Of a DNA stretch of 64,000 nucleotides, positions 44,201 through 55,128 are shown one piece after another. The notes below the pieces were generated by a model. That model saw only the letters and a list, made by a program, of their open reading frames with translations. It had not been told where the DNA came from and did not search any database. Position numbers and translations under genes: made by a program. Every line of letters starts with the position of its first letter. Position 1 is the first letter of the stretch. The DNA comes from Kitasatospora setae KM-6054 (GTDB lineage Bacteria > Actinomycetota > Actinomycetes > Streptomycetales > Streptomycetaceae): NCBI RefSeq assembly GCF_000269985.1, contig NC_016109.1, positions 2,108,001 through 2,172,000 on the forward strand. The letters are read 5' to 3'.

Positions 44201-44259
44201 CGGCTGCCCGCCGACCGACCACCGCCCGCTGACGGCTGCCCGCCGACCGACCACCGCCC
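44196..44259. repeat. Two perfect 32-bp tandem repeats after the DinB gene
   Basis: Copies at 44196-44227 and 44228-44259, starting GCTGACGGCTGCCCGCC, followed to 44300 by degenerate CCGACCGACC and CCCACCG repeats. The first copy includes the DinB stop codon. The segment also separates DinB from the convergent FAD gene. Confidence 0.85.
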
Positions 44260-44310
44260 GCCGCCGACCGACCGACCGCCCACCGCCCACCGCCCGCCGG
44301 AGGCCGGAGG

Positions 44311-45969
44311 CTACGCGGTGGCGGCCGCCGCCGCCCGCCCGGCCGTCCGGCCGGAGAACAGGCAGCCGCCGAGGAAGGTGCCCTCCAGCGAGCGGTAGCC
44401 GTGGACGCCGCCGCCGCCGAAGCCGGCCGCCTCGCCGGCCGCGTAGAGGCCGTCCAGGACACTGCCGTCGGCGCGCAGGACGCGGGAGTCGAGGTCGGTC
44501 TGCAGGCCGCCGAGCGACTTGCGGGTGAGGATGTTGAGCCGGACGGCGATCAGCGGGCCGGCCTTGGGGTCGAGCAGCCGGTGCGGGGCGGCGGTGCGGA
44601 TCAGCTTGTCGCCGAGGTAGCGCCGGGCCCCGTGGACGGCGGTGACCTGGAGGTCCTTGCTGAACGGGTTGGCGATCTCGCGGTCCCGGGCCTCGATCTC
44701 GCGGCGCAGTTCGGCGCCGTCGATGGCGGGGGCGTCGCCCTGCCGCTCGTTCATGCCGCGGACCAGTTCCTCCAGCGTGTCGGCGACCACGAAGTCGGGC
44801 CCGTGCCGCTTGAACGCCTCGACCGGGCCGGTGGCGCCGGGCAGGGCGCGGCCGAGCACCTGGCGGATCGAGCGGCCGGTGAGGTCGGGGTTCTGCTCGG
44901 AGCCGGAGAGCGCGAACTCCTTCTCGATGATCTTCTGGGTGAGCACGAACCAGGTGTGCTGGTGGCCGGTGCGCATGATGTGTTCGAGGGTGCCGAGGGT
45001 GTCGAAGCCGGGGAACAGCGGGACGGGCAGCCGCCTGCCGGTGGCGTCGAGCCAGAGCGAGGACGGGCCGGGCAGGATCCGGATGCCGTGCCGGGCCCAG
45101 ATCGGGTTCCAGTTCTCGATGCCCTCGGTGTAGTGCCACATCCGGTCGCCGTTGACCAGGTGGCCGCCGGCCGCGCCCGCGACGTCCAGCAGCAGGCCGT
45201 CGACGTGCGCGGGGACGCCGGAGAGCAGCTTGGCGGGCGGGGTGCCGAGCCGTTCGGGCCAGGCGGCGCGGACCTTGTCGTGGTTGCCGCCGATGCCGCC
45301 GGAGGCCACGATCACGGCCTGGGCGCGGAGTTCGAAGTGCCCGACGGCCTCGCGCGAGCTGGCCTCGCCGCGCGGTACGGCGGACGGGGCGAGCAGCTCG
45401 CCGCTGACGGTGTCCAGGCTGCCGGCGCTCGCGGCCAGGCCGGTGACCCGGTGCCGGAAGCGCAGTTCGACCCGGCCGGCCTTCACCGCCTCGCGGACCC
45501 GGCGGGCGAAGGGCTCGACCAGGCCGGGGCCGGTGCCCCAGGTGATGTGGAACCGCGGCACGGAGTTGCCGGGCCCGGAGGCCAGCAGTCCGCCGCGTTC
45601 GGCCCAGCCGACCACCGGGAACAGCCGGACGCCCTGCCCGTGCAGCCAGGCGCGCTTCTCGCCGGCCGCGAAGTCGACGTACGCCTCGGCCCAGCGGCGG
45701 GCCCAGGCGTCCTCGTCGCGGTCGAAGCCGGCGGTGCCGAGCCAGTCCTGCCAGGCCAGCTCCCGGGAGTCCTTGATCCGCAGCCGGCGCTGCTCGGGCG
45801 AGTCGACCAGGAACAGGCCGCCGAAGGACCAGTGCGCCTGCCCGCCGAGCGACCCGGCCGGCTCCTGGTCGAGCAGCAGCACCTTCCGTCCGGCGTCGGC
45901 GAGTTCGGCGGTGGCGGCGAGGCCGGCGAGGCCCGCTCCGATCACGATGACGTCGGCGTCGTAGGCCAT
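44311..45969 (-). CDS. FAD-dependent dehydrogenase (fumarate reductase / ketosteroid dehydrogenase-like)
   Basis: 552 residues. FAD site VIVIGAGLAGLAATAELA, QAHWSFGGLFLVD, SGGIGGNHD and the C-terminal LYAAGEAAGFGGGGVHGYRS, EGTFLGGCLFSGRTAG match the FAD-binding dehydrogenase family with KstD-like topology. No Tat signal, so cytoplasmic. Substrate unknown. GAC-rich leader; no clear operon partner. Confidence 0.88.
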   Translation of the reverse strand: MAYDADVIVIGAGLAGLAATAELADAGRKVLLLDQEPAGSLGGQAHWSFGGLFLVDSPEQRRLRIKDSRELAWQDWLGTAGFDRDEDAWARRWAEAYVDFAAGEKRAWLHGQGVRLFPVVGWAERGGLLASGPGNSVPRFHITWGTGPGLVEPFARRVREAVKAGRVELRFRHRVTGLAASAGSLDTVSGELLAPSAVPRGEASSREAVGHFELRAQAVIVASGGIGGNHDKVRAAWPERLGTPPAKLLSGVPAHVDGLLLDVAGAAGGHLVNGDRMWHYTEGIENWNPIWARHGIRILPGPSSLWLDATGRRLPVPLFPGFDTLGTLEHIMRTGHQHTWFVLTQKIIEKEFALSGSEQNPDLTGRSIRQVLGRALPGATGPVEAFKRHGPDFVVADTLEELVRGMNERQGDAPAIDGAELRREIEARDREIANPFSKDLQVTAVHGARRYLGDKLIRTAAPHRLLDPKAGPLIAVRLNILTRKSLGGLQTDLDSRVLRADGSVLDGLYAAGEAAGFGGGGVHGYRSLEGTFLGGCLFSGRTAGRAAAAATA

Positions 45970-46072
45970 GCGGGGGGCGTCCTTCCAGACCTGGCTCGGG
46001 GGGTGCCCCGATCCTCCGGCCTGCGCGCCCCCGGGTCAACCCACCGGTAACTTCCGCCCCGCCCGGACGCGC

Positions 46073-46104
46073 GGCAGCCCCCGCCGGGACGGGCGGGGGC
46101 TGCC
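46073..46104 (-). terminator. Hairpin terminator after the secreted nuclease gene
   Basis: GGCAGCCCCCGCC and GGCGGGGGCTGCC pair perfectly (13 bp) with a 6-base loop, 55 bases past the stop. Confidence 0.8.
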
Positions 46105-46158
46105 TGGTGCGGGAGGAGACGGGAGGGCGCGGGAGGGCCCGGGAGGACCCGGGGGCCG

Positions 46159-48588
46159 TCAGGGCTTGATCCGGACCACCTGCGGGTCGTGGTCGGAGGC
46201 CTGGGCGGCGAACTCGCTGTTGATGTGCACCACGTCGTAGTGGGTCTTCTCGGGCTTCAGCGCGGGGCTGACCAGGATGTGGTCGAGGACCTGCGAGTTG
46301 CCCTGGTAGACGTACGAGTAGCGCTCCTCGGCGGGGAGTTCGTTCACCAGGTCGCGGAGCACGCCGTCCTTGGTCAGGGTCTGCAGCGCGGGCGAGAACT
46401 GGTAGTCGTTGAAGTCGCCGAGCGAGACGATCCGGGCCTTCGGGTCGGCCGCCAGCAGCTTGGCGACGAACGCCTGCTCGACGGTGGCCTGCTTGACCCG
46501 CTGCACCTCGGAGGAGCGGGTGGGGGCCTGGAAGCGGCTGTCGATGCCCTGGTCGCCGCCCTTGCTGTTGAAGTGGTTGGCGATCACGAAGACCGGCTTG
46601 CCCTTGAACTCGAACTGGCCGACCAGCGGCTTGCGGCTGGAGGTCCAGGCCTCGTTGCCGGGGTCGATCCGGCCGGGCGAGGCGGTGAGGCTGGTCTTGT
46701 GGTTCTTGCCGGTGACGTCGACGGCGGTGGTGGCGGTGCCGCCGGGGATGTCGGTGAAGGACACCCGGGCCGGGTCGAACAGGAACACCTGGCGGATGTT
46801 GCCGCCGGGTTCGCCGCCGTCCTTGCCGTCCTCCGGGTCGATGGAGCGCCAGTCGTACGCGGGGCCGCCGGCCGCCTTGATCGCGTCGACGAAGGTCCGG
46901 ACGGTGGTGGCGGCGCCCACGGTGCCGTCGTTGACCGCGCCGTTGTCGTCCTGGATCTCCTCCAGGGCGACGATGTCGGGCGAGGCGAGGTTGGTGACGA
47001 CGCCCTGGGCGAGCCGGGCGAACTTCTCCGGGCCGTCGCCGGGGTCGAGGTTCTCGACGTTGTAGGTGCCGATGGTCAGTTCGTTCTTCTTGCCCGGCTC
47101 GGCGACCTCGGGCGTGAGCCCGTTGTCCTGGACCGCGCCGAGGGTGTTCGCGGCGATGGTGTAGCCGCCGAACTGGTTGTAGTCGAGCGGGCCGGCGGTG
47201 GCGCCGGTCAGCCGGTCGCCGACGTTGGCGACCGGGAACGGCACCTGGGTGAGCGGCGGCAGCGACTGGACCATGATCCGGCCGTTGTTCGGCTGGTCGT
47301 AGCCGAGGTAGACCACGCCGCCGCGGGCGGTGCGCGGGTCGGTGGCGACCGCGTCCACCCACAGCTCGTTGTACTTGTCGGTGGCCTGCACCACCGGCAC
47401 GTCGGCGACCTGGACGTTCATGCCCTCCAGCGACTCGTAGCGGTCGAGGGCGTACGTCGCCGGGTCGAGCGGCAGCGCGTCGATCGAGCCGCCGGCGGCG
47501 TCCGGGGCGTACGCCGCCGGGATGTTCGCGGCGTCCAGCACGACCGGCGCGGGCACCGGGTTGCCGGAGGACAGCACGGTGGTCTTCGGGCCGGTCAGCT
47601 CGGTGACCGACTGCGAGCCGCCCGCGCTGTTCGGGTAGTACTCGCTGACCTTGCCGGTGACCAGCACCGAGTCGCCGACCTTCACGGTCGGGGCGGCGGA
47701 GGTGTAGACGAACACGCCCTCGCTGGTGGCCGGGTCGGCGTCCGGGTTCGGGTCCTGGATCCAGAAGCCCTTGGTGCCGTACGCGCGGACGCCGGTGACC
47801 ACGCCGGGCACGTTGGTGACGGTCTGGCCGTTCTTCGGCGACACCCGGGTGGTGCCCTGGATGTCGTGGATCCGCAGGTCGCCGGGGACCGGCGGGGTGG
47901 TCGGCGGGGTGGTGGTGCCGCCGCCCGCGCTCTCGCCCCTGGTGTTGGTCGGCGTCGGGTCGCCGGCCGCGAGGTCCTTGGCGTTGTCGTCGGTGTCGGC
48001 GAGCGCGGCGGCGCGGGCCACCGAGGCGGTGTTGGACGCGCCGGTGACCGGGCTGCCCTCGCGCACCACGGCGGTGCCGAAGCCGACCAGGTCGACGATC
48101 CGCGGGTCGGCGGCGCAGTCCGCGGCGGTCTTGCAGGTCAGCGCGGTGGTGCCGTTGACCAGCGCGACGGTGCCGCTGGTCGCCGACAGCGCCAGGGTGC
48201 CGCTCGCGTCGGCGGCCGGCAGGTCGGTGGTGCCGCCCGCGCCCGGGGCCTCGGCGACCAGGTAGCGCCCGCCCGGGGCGACCGACCCGCTGAGCGCGGT
48301 GACGCCCCACTGGCTGGAGGCGCTCGGGCTGCCCGGCAGGTACTGCACGCTGTAGCCGGACAGGCCGAAGGCCGCGCCGGACGGGTTGCCCAGCTCGATG
48401 AAGTCGTTCTTCAGCGTCGCGCCGGAGTTGCCGCCACCGCCGTACACCTCGGCGATCACCGCGCCGGCGGACGGCGCGGCGGACGCGCCCGGCAGCGGGA
48501 CGGCCAGCAGGGACGCGGCGACCGCGGCCGTCGCGGTGACGCGCAGCAGGGTGCGGCGGGAGCGGCGGGCGGGAGTGGGGCTGGGCAC
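46159..48588 (-). CDS. Secreted endonuclease/exonuclease/phosphatase-family nuclease with lamin-tail domain
   Basis: 809 residues from GTG 48588 (GGAGC upstream). Signal peptide RRSRRTLLRVTATAAVAASL, with Tat-like RR. Residues 40-200 form a lamin-tail domain (VIAEVYGGGGNSG, NDFIELGNPSG). Residues 240-500 hold an OB-like domain. From about 520 the EEP nuclease domain: TIGTYNVENLDP, IVALEEIQDD, VFVIANHFNSKGGDQ, SLGDFNDYQFSPAL and the C-terminal SDHDPQVV. This is the ExeM/NucH-type extracellular nuclease layout, used to degrade DNA outside the cell. Confidence 0.93.
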   Translation of the reverse strand: MPSPTPARRSRRTLLRVTATAAVAASLLAVPLPGASAAPSAGAVIAEVYGGGGNSGATLKNDFIELGNPSGAAFGLSGYSVQYLPGSPSASSQWGVTALSGSVAPGGRYLVAEAPGAGGTTDLPAADASGTLALSATSGTVALVNGTTALTCKTAADCAADPRIVDLVGFGTAVVREGSPVTGASNTASVARAAALADTDDNAKDLAAGDPTPTNTRGESAGGGTTTPPTTPPVPGDLRIHDIQGTTRVSPKNGQTVTNVPGVVTGVRAYGTKGFWIQDPNPDADPATSEGVFVYTSAAPTVKVGDSVLVTGKVSEYYPNSAGGSQSVTELTGPKTTVLSSGNPVPAPVVLDAANIPAAYAPDAAGGSIDALPLDPATYALDRYESLEGMNVQVADVPVVQATDKYNELWVDAVATDPRTARGGVVYLGYDQPNNGRIMVQSLPPLTQVPFPVANVGDRLTGATAGPLDYNQFGGYTIAANTLGAVQDNGLTPEVAEPGKKNELTIGTYNVENLDPGDGPEKFARLAQGVVTNLASPDIVALEEIQDDNGAVNDGTVGAATTVRTFVDAIKAAGGPAYDWRSIDPEDGKDGGEPGGNIRQVFLFDPARVSFTDIPGGTATTAVDVTGKNHKTSLTASPGRIDPGNEAWTSSRKPLVGQFEFKGKPVFVIANHFNSKGGDQGIDSRFQAPTRSSEVQRVKQATVEQAFVAKLLAADPKARIVSLGDFNDYQFSPALQTLTKDGVLRDLVNELPAEERYSYVYQGNSQVLDHILVSPALKPEKTHYDVVHINSEFAAQASDHDPQVVRIKP

Positions 48589-48715
48589 CGTTGCGGGGCT
48601 CCTTCGTGGCAGGACCGGGGCCCGGGCGCCGCGCGGGCGCCCCGGGTGGTGTCGAGGGTTCGTCAGAAGGCTGGCGGCCGGGGCCGGTCCGGGCGTCCGG
48701 GCGGTCCTGGCGGGC

Positions 48716-48754
48716 TACTCGCGTAGATCCGGTTCCAGAAGATACGCGCGTAGA
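48716..48754. promoter_or_regulatory. Direct repeats TAC(T/G)CGCGTAGA upstream of the nuclease gene
   Basis: Two 12-bp copies, TACTCGCGTAGA (48716-48727) and TACGCGCGTAGA (48743-48754), start 27 bases apart; the second contains the palindrome TACGCGCGTA. They lie 128-166 bases upstream of the nuclease start, with TTGTCG on the minus strand a little further up. Probable regulator sites; the regulator is unknown. Confidence 0.55.
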
Positions 48755-48800
48755 AGTTGACGCGACAAGGGTGCCGACGTGAACAGTTCCCGACATGCGG

Positions 48801-48827
48801 AGGGGGCGCCCCGACGGGACGCCCCCT
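48801..48827 (-). terminator. Hairpin terminator after the NiCoT gene
   Basis: AGGGGGCG and CGCCCCCT pair with an additional inner CCC/GGG, 25 bases past the stop. Confidence 0.7.
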
Positions 48828-48851
48828 GACCTCGAAACCCGGACCCGGCCG

Positions 48852-49943
48852 CTACGCCTGCTCGCGCAGGCTCGCGCCCCACTTCTGCTCGACCCGGCCG
48901 AACTTCCAGAACGCCAGCGCCCCGGCCCAGGTCACCACGAACAGGCCGACGATCACGTAGCCCACCAGGTTGAGGTCCAGCGAGCCGATCCAGCCGATCG
49001 GGCCGCTGGTGATGTCCAGCTTCTCGGCGAGCAGGCCGACCAGCTCGATCACGCCGATCACCAGCGCCACGATCACCGACAGGCCGGTCACCGTCAGGTT
49101 GTAGTAGATCTTCCGGACCGGCTTGGAGAACGCCCACTCGTAGGCGAAGTTCATGAACGAGCCGTCGATGGTGTCCAGCAGGCTCATGCCGGCCGCGAAC
49201 AGGATCGGCAGCACCAGCAGCGCGTACCAGGGCAGCGAGAAGGCGGCCGCGCCGCCCGCCAGCACCAGCAGCGAGACCTCCGTCGCGGTGTCGAAGCCGA
49301 GGCCGAACAGCAGGCCCACCGGGTACATGTGCCACGGCTTGGTGACCGCCCGGGTGACCCGGCCGAGGATCCGGTTCAGGAAGCCGCGCTTGTCCAACTG
49401 CCGTTCCAGCTCGGCCTCGTCGAAGTCGCCCTGGCGCATCCGCCGGAACACCTTGAGGATGCCGTTGAACGCGCCCAGGTTGATCAGGCCGATCAGCACC
49501 AGGAAGGTGCCGGAGACGCTGACCCCGATCAGGCCGGTGGCGTTGTGCAGCGCCGAGTCGTCGGCCTCGACCTGGCCGGCCAGCGAGCGGATGCCGAACG
49601 CCAGCAGCGCGCACAGGCCGAAGACGATCGACGAGTGGCCGAGCGAGAACCAGAAGCCCACCGAGAGCGGGCGCTTGCCCTGCCCCATCAGCTTGCGGGT
49701 GGTGTTGTCGATCGCCGCGATGTGGTCCGCGTCGAAGGCGTGCCGCATGCCGAGCGTGTAGGCGGTCAGGCCCATCCCGGCCCCGAACACCTGCCCGCCG
49801 ACGTCGTAGTGCTGCGGCGCGATCACCGCGAGCAGGGTCACCCAGCCCACCACGTGCAGGAGCAGGACGAACCCGCCCATCCCGGCGAGCCGGAGCCACT
49901 CCTCCCGGGTGAGCCGGTCGCGCAGACGGCTGGGCGCTGCCAT
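48852..49943 (-). CDS. NiCoT-family nickel/cobalt transporter
   Basis: 363 residues from ATG 49943, GGAGGG 7 bases upstream. The metal-selectivity signature H-x4-D-H is present as RHAFDADHIAAIDNTTRKL, with LGHSSIVF and GFDTATEV the second and third NiCoT blocks and LFAAGMSLLDTIDGSFMNFA the fourth. Eight membrane helices with a charged cytoplasmic loop. It imports Ni2+ and/or Co2+. A TTGCA-repeat element in an AT-rich patch upstream fits regulation by the nickel repressor Nur. Confidence 0.94.
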   Translation of the reverse strand: MAAPSRLRDRLTREEWLRLAGMGGFVLLLHVVGWVTLLAVIAPQHYDVGGQVFGAGMGLTAYTLGMRHAFDADHIAAIDNTTRKLMGQGKRPLSVGFWFSLGHSSIVFGLCALLAFGIRSLAGQVEADDSALHNATGLIGVSVSGTFLVLIGLINLGAFNGILKVFRRMRQGDFDEAELERQLDKRGFLNRILGRVTRAVTKPWHMYPVGLLFGLGFDTATEVSLLVLAGGAAAFSLPWYALLVLPILFAAGMSLLDTIDGSFMNFAYEWAFSKPVRKIYYNLTVTGLSVIVALVIGVIELVGLLAEKLDITSGPIGWIGSLDLNLVGYVIVGLFVVTWAGALAFWKFGRVEQKWGASLREQA

Positions 49944-50007
49944 GGGCGTTCCCTCCAGGGGCGGTGGTGCGAGGTGGTGAGCCGGGCCATCCTTCCGCTT
50001 ATATGGA

Positions 50008-50029
50008 TGCAATTGCAAGTTATGTGCAA
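50008..50029. promoter_or_regulatory. Nur-like TTGCA repeats upstream of the NiCoT gene
   Basis: TGCAATTGCA (50008-50017) and TGCAA (50025-50029); on the minus strand these read as TTGCA repeated two to three times. Nur sites of Streptomyces are built from TGCAA/TTGCA arms with short spacing. It is AT-rich and lies 65-85 bases upstream of the start; TATAAG on the minus strand just downstream could be the -10. Confidence 0.6.
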
Positions 50030-50076
50030 CTACGAGCCAGGGGCGCACAACGGGCGCGCCCGCCCGCTCGGAACCC

Positions 50077-50973
50077 TCACCGCCGGGCCGCCGGCCCCAC
50101 CCGGCCCACCACCGCCAGCAGGGACCGCACCGCGGCCTCCACCCCGGGCCCGGGCCGCGGCCGCCGCCGGGCCAGGATCGCGACCGGGCGGAGCGGCTCG
50201 GTGAGCCGCAGCTCGACGAGCTCGCCGTCCTCCAACTCCCGGGCGACGGCCGGCTCGGGCAGCAGGGAGAGGCCGTGACCGTGCCCGGCCAGCCGCAGCA
50301 GCGCGGACAGCGAACCCTGCAACGTGGTCAGCCGGGCCCCGGCCAGCAGGTCGCGGCCGAGCCGGTCGACGAGCATCTCGGCGGTGCAGCCGCGCTCGGC
50401 GACCAGGAACTCGTACGGGAGGAGCTGCTCGGGCGTGACCCGCTCCCGCCCGGCCAGCGGGTGCCCGGGGCCGGCCACCAGGACCGTCCGGTCATGGCCG
50501 ACGACGGTGTGCGGGCCGAGGCCGCGGGCCCCGTTGTCGTACTGCAGGACGAGGTCCAACTCCCCGGCGGCGTAACGCCTTTCGAGGGTCGCCCGGTCGG
50601 CCACGGTGAGTTCGACGTCCGCCCCGGGGCCGGTGCCCGCGTACGCGGCGGCGGCCAGCAGGTCGGGCACCCAGGCGTGGGCGAGCGACTCCTGGGCGCC
50701 GACCCGGAGCCGGGGGCGGTCGCCGAGGGCGGCCCGGCGCAGCTGGTCCTCCAGCGCGAGGGCGGCCCGGGCGTGCGGCAGCACCCGGGCGCCGGCCTCG
50801 GTGGGCACCGCGCCGGTGCCGGCCCGGACCAGCAGGCTGACGCCCAACTCGGCCTCCAGCCGCCCGAGCTGGGCACTGACACTGGACTGGGCGTAGCCGA
50901 GGGCCTGGGCGGCGGCGGAGATGCCGCCGTGGTCGACGACCGCGACGAGGGCGCGCAGATGACGGGAGTCCAC
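50077..50973 (-). CDS. LysR-family transcriptional regulator
   Basis: 298 residues from GTG 50973. N-terminal helix-turn-helix: DSRHLRALVAVVDHGGISAA then AQALGYAQSSVSAQLGRLEA, the LysR pattern; a two-lobe effector domain follows. TAGGCT (50980-50985) is 6 bases upstream of the GTG, so leaderless. Divergent from an MFS exporter with a dyad between them, so it probably controls that exporter. Confidence 0.93.
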   Translation of the reverse strand: MDSRHLRALVAVVDHGGISAAAQALGYAQSSVSAQLGRLEAELGVSLLVRAGTGAVPTEAGARVLPHARAALALEDQLRRAALGDRPRLRVGAQESLAHAWVPDLLAAAAYAGTGPGADVELTVADRATLERRYAAGELDLVLQYDNGARGLGPHTVVGHDRTVLVAGPGHPLAGRERVTPEQLLPYEFLVAERGCTAEMLVDRLGRDLLAGARLTTLQGSLSALLRLAGHGHGLSLLPEPAVARELEDGELVELRLTEPLRPVAILARRRPRPGPGVEAAVRSLLAVVGRVGPAARR

Positions 50974-50995
50974 CGCCCCAGCCTAATCACCCCTT

Positions 50996-51010
50996 ATCGG
51001 ACACTCCGAT
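50996..51010. promoter_or_regulatory. Perfect dyad in the LysR/MFS divergent promoter
   Basis: ATCGGA-CAC-TCCGAT; CATCGGATT follows at 51017-51025 as a further half-site. Spans the region just upstream of both promoters, as expected for a LysR activation site. Confidence 0.65.
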
Positions 51011-51067
51011 GGGGCCATCGGATTCCCGGCGTCGCGGACCGCCCGCCCGCCGGGCCAGGCTGCGGCC

Positions 51068-52528
51068 ATGACCACGGCACCTCCCCTCCTGTCCCCTTCC
51101 CCTTCCCCTTCCCCTTCCCCTTCCCCTTCCCCTTCCCCTTCCCCGTCTGCCCCCGGTAGCCCCGCCTCGCGGGTCCGCGCCGGGCTGACCTTCGCCGGGA
51201 TCGCGGCCGGCAACCTGCTCGTCCTGCTCGACACCTCGGTCCTGAACGTGGCCGTCCCGGACGTGCAGTCCTCGCTGCGCCCGGCCGCCGCCGCGCTGCC
51301 GTGGGCGGTGGACGCGTACACGGTGGTCTTCGCGGGGCTGCTGCTCGCGGGCGGGGTGGTCGCCGACCGGTGGGGCGCCCGGCGGGTGTACGGCTGGGCG
51401 CTGGGGCTGTTCGCCGTGCTGTCGGCGGTCTGCGCGGCGGCGCCCGGGATCGGGTGGCTGATCGGCGGGCGGGCGCTGCTGGGGGCGGCGGGGGCGGGGC
51501 TGGTGCCCGCCTCGCTGGCGCTGCTGATCCACCTGAACCCGGATCCGGGCCGCCGGACCAGGGCGATCGGCGCCTGGACGGCGCTCAGCGGCCTGGGCGC
51601 GGCGGCCGGCCCGGTGCTCGGCGGGGCGCTGGTCGAACTGGGCGGCTGGCGGCTGGCGTTCCTGGTGAACCCGCCGATCGCGCTGGCGGCGCTGCTGCTG
51701 GCCCGCAGGCTGCCCGCGCCGCCGGTCCGGGCGGTCCGCGCGCTGGACCGGCCGGGGCTGGCGCTGTGCACCGCCGGGCTCGGCCTGCTGACCTTCGGCC
51801 TGGTCGAGGCGGGCGCGGCGGGTTCCGGGGGCTGGGGCGGGCCGGCGGCGCTGGTGCCGGTCGGGGCGGCGCTGCTGTGCTTCGCCGCGCTGGCGGCGGT
51901 GGAGCGCCGGGCGGTCGCGCCGGTGCTGCCGCCGGCGCTGCTGGCCCTGCCGAGGGTGCGGGTGGCGATGGTCGCGGCGGCGGTGTCCTGCTTCGGGTAC
52001 TTCGGCGGGCTGTACCTGTTCGCGGTGCGGCTCCAGCACGGCTACGGCCTGAGTCCGCTGGAGGCGGGGCTGGCCTCGCTGCCGATCGCCTTCCCGGTGT
52101 GCGTGATGCCGTTCTTCACCGGTCGGCTGGTGGCCCGGTACGGTCCGCGCCCGGTGCTGCTGGCCGGCATGTCGGCGGGGGTGCTGGCGGGGCTGCTGCT
52201 GACGCTGTGCGGCGGGCCGCACCCGCCGGTGCCGCTGCTGGTGGCGGCGGAGCTGGCGCTGGCCGCGACCGGCACCCTCTCGATCCCGGGGGCGGCGGCC
52301 GCGATGGCCGTCGCCGCCCCGCCGGAGTACGCGGCCACCGGCCAGGGCGCCCTGAACGGGGTCCGGCAGGCGGGGTCGGCGCTGGGGGTGGCGGTGCTCG
52401 GCGCCCTGGCGACGCTGCCGGCCGCGGGCTGGGTGCTGGCCGGCGTCGCGCTGCCCGCGGTGCTGCTGGTCTCCGGCCGGGGCCGCCCCCGGCGGGGAGG
52501 GGGGCCGCAAAACCCCCGAAACGACTGA
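51068..52528 (+). CDS. MFS drug-type exporter, DHA2 (EmrB/QacA) family
   Basis: 486 residues with about 14 membrane helices. VLLDTSVLNVAVPDVQ (motif D1), GGVVADRWGARRVYGWALG (motif A) and RALLGAAGAGLVPASLALL are the drug:H+ antiporter marks. Residues 9-27 are a (Ser-Pro)n run encoded by an 8-fold CCCCTT repeat. CAGGCT (51056-51061) ends 6 bases before the ATG, so leaderless. Paired with the divergent LysR gene. Confidence 0.93.
   Translation: MTTAPPLLSPSPSPSPSPSPSPSPSPSAPGSPASRVRAGLTFAGIAAGNLLVLLDTSVLNVAVPDVQSSLRPAAAALPWAVDAYTVVFAGLLLAGGVVADRWGARRVYGWALGLFAVLSAVCAAAPGIGWLIGGRALLGAAGAGLVPASLALLIHLNPDPGRRTRAIGAWTALSGLGAAAGPVLGGALVELGGWRLAFLVNPPIALAALLLARRLPAPPVRAVRALDRPGLALCTAGLGLLTFGLVEAGAAGSGGWGGPAALVPVGAALLCFAALAAVERRAVAPVLPPALLALPRVRVAMVAAAVSCFGYFGGLYLFAVRLQHGYGLSPLEAGLASLPIAFPVCVMPFFTGRLVARYGPRPVLLAGMSAGVLAGLLLTLCGGPHPPVPLLVAAELALAATGTLSIPGAAAAMAVAAPPEYAATGQGALNGVRQAGSALGVAVLGALATLPAAGWVLAGVALPAVLLVSGRGRPRRGGGPQNPRND
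51093..51140 (+). repeat. CCCCTT hexanucleotide microsatellite, eight perfect copies, inside the MFS gene
   Basis: Eight contiguous CCCCTT units followed by a variant CCCCGT. Each unit codes for Ser-Pro, so gain or loss of units keeps the frame and only changes tail length. Confidence 0.95.
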
Positions 52529-52564
52529 TCGGAAAGCTTCCTGACGGTTCGTGGGCCGAAATCC

Positions 52565-52594
52565 TTGACCGCGCCGAATGGTCCAGTCCAATCT
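52565..52594 (+). promoter_or_regulatory. Chitinase promoter with chitin-regulatory (DasR-like) box
   Basis: TTGACC (52565-52570) is a -35; CAATCT (52589-52594) fits as -10 at 18-base spacing. TGGTCCAGTCCA (52579-52590) lies in the spacer and overlaps the -10; Streptomyces chitinase promoters carry 12-bp TGGTCCAGACCT-like elements bound by the GlcNAc-responsive regulator DasR (family knowledge). Only one copy is seen. Confidence 0.65.
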
Positions 52595-52690
52595 AGGTGA
52601 CGCGCTCACCCCAAGCGCGCAGGCTCCCACCTGGTCCCCCACGGACGACTGCACCTACCGGACAACCCCACACCTCCGGAGGTTCCTCCC

Positions 52691-55054
<2,364 letters not shown>

Positions 55055-55069
55055 CACCCGTCACCGACC

Positions 55070-55111
55070 GGCGGCCCGCCGCACCCTCCCCGGAGGGTGC
55101 GGCGGGCCGCC
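55070..55111. terminator. Bidirectional hairpin terminator after chitinase and HEAT genes
   Basis: A perfect 20-base inverted repeat (core GGCGGCCCGCCGCACCC) with only two bases between the arms, between two convergent genes. Confidence 0.9.
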
Positions 55112-55128
55112 GCCGTTCCGCCCCCGGG

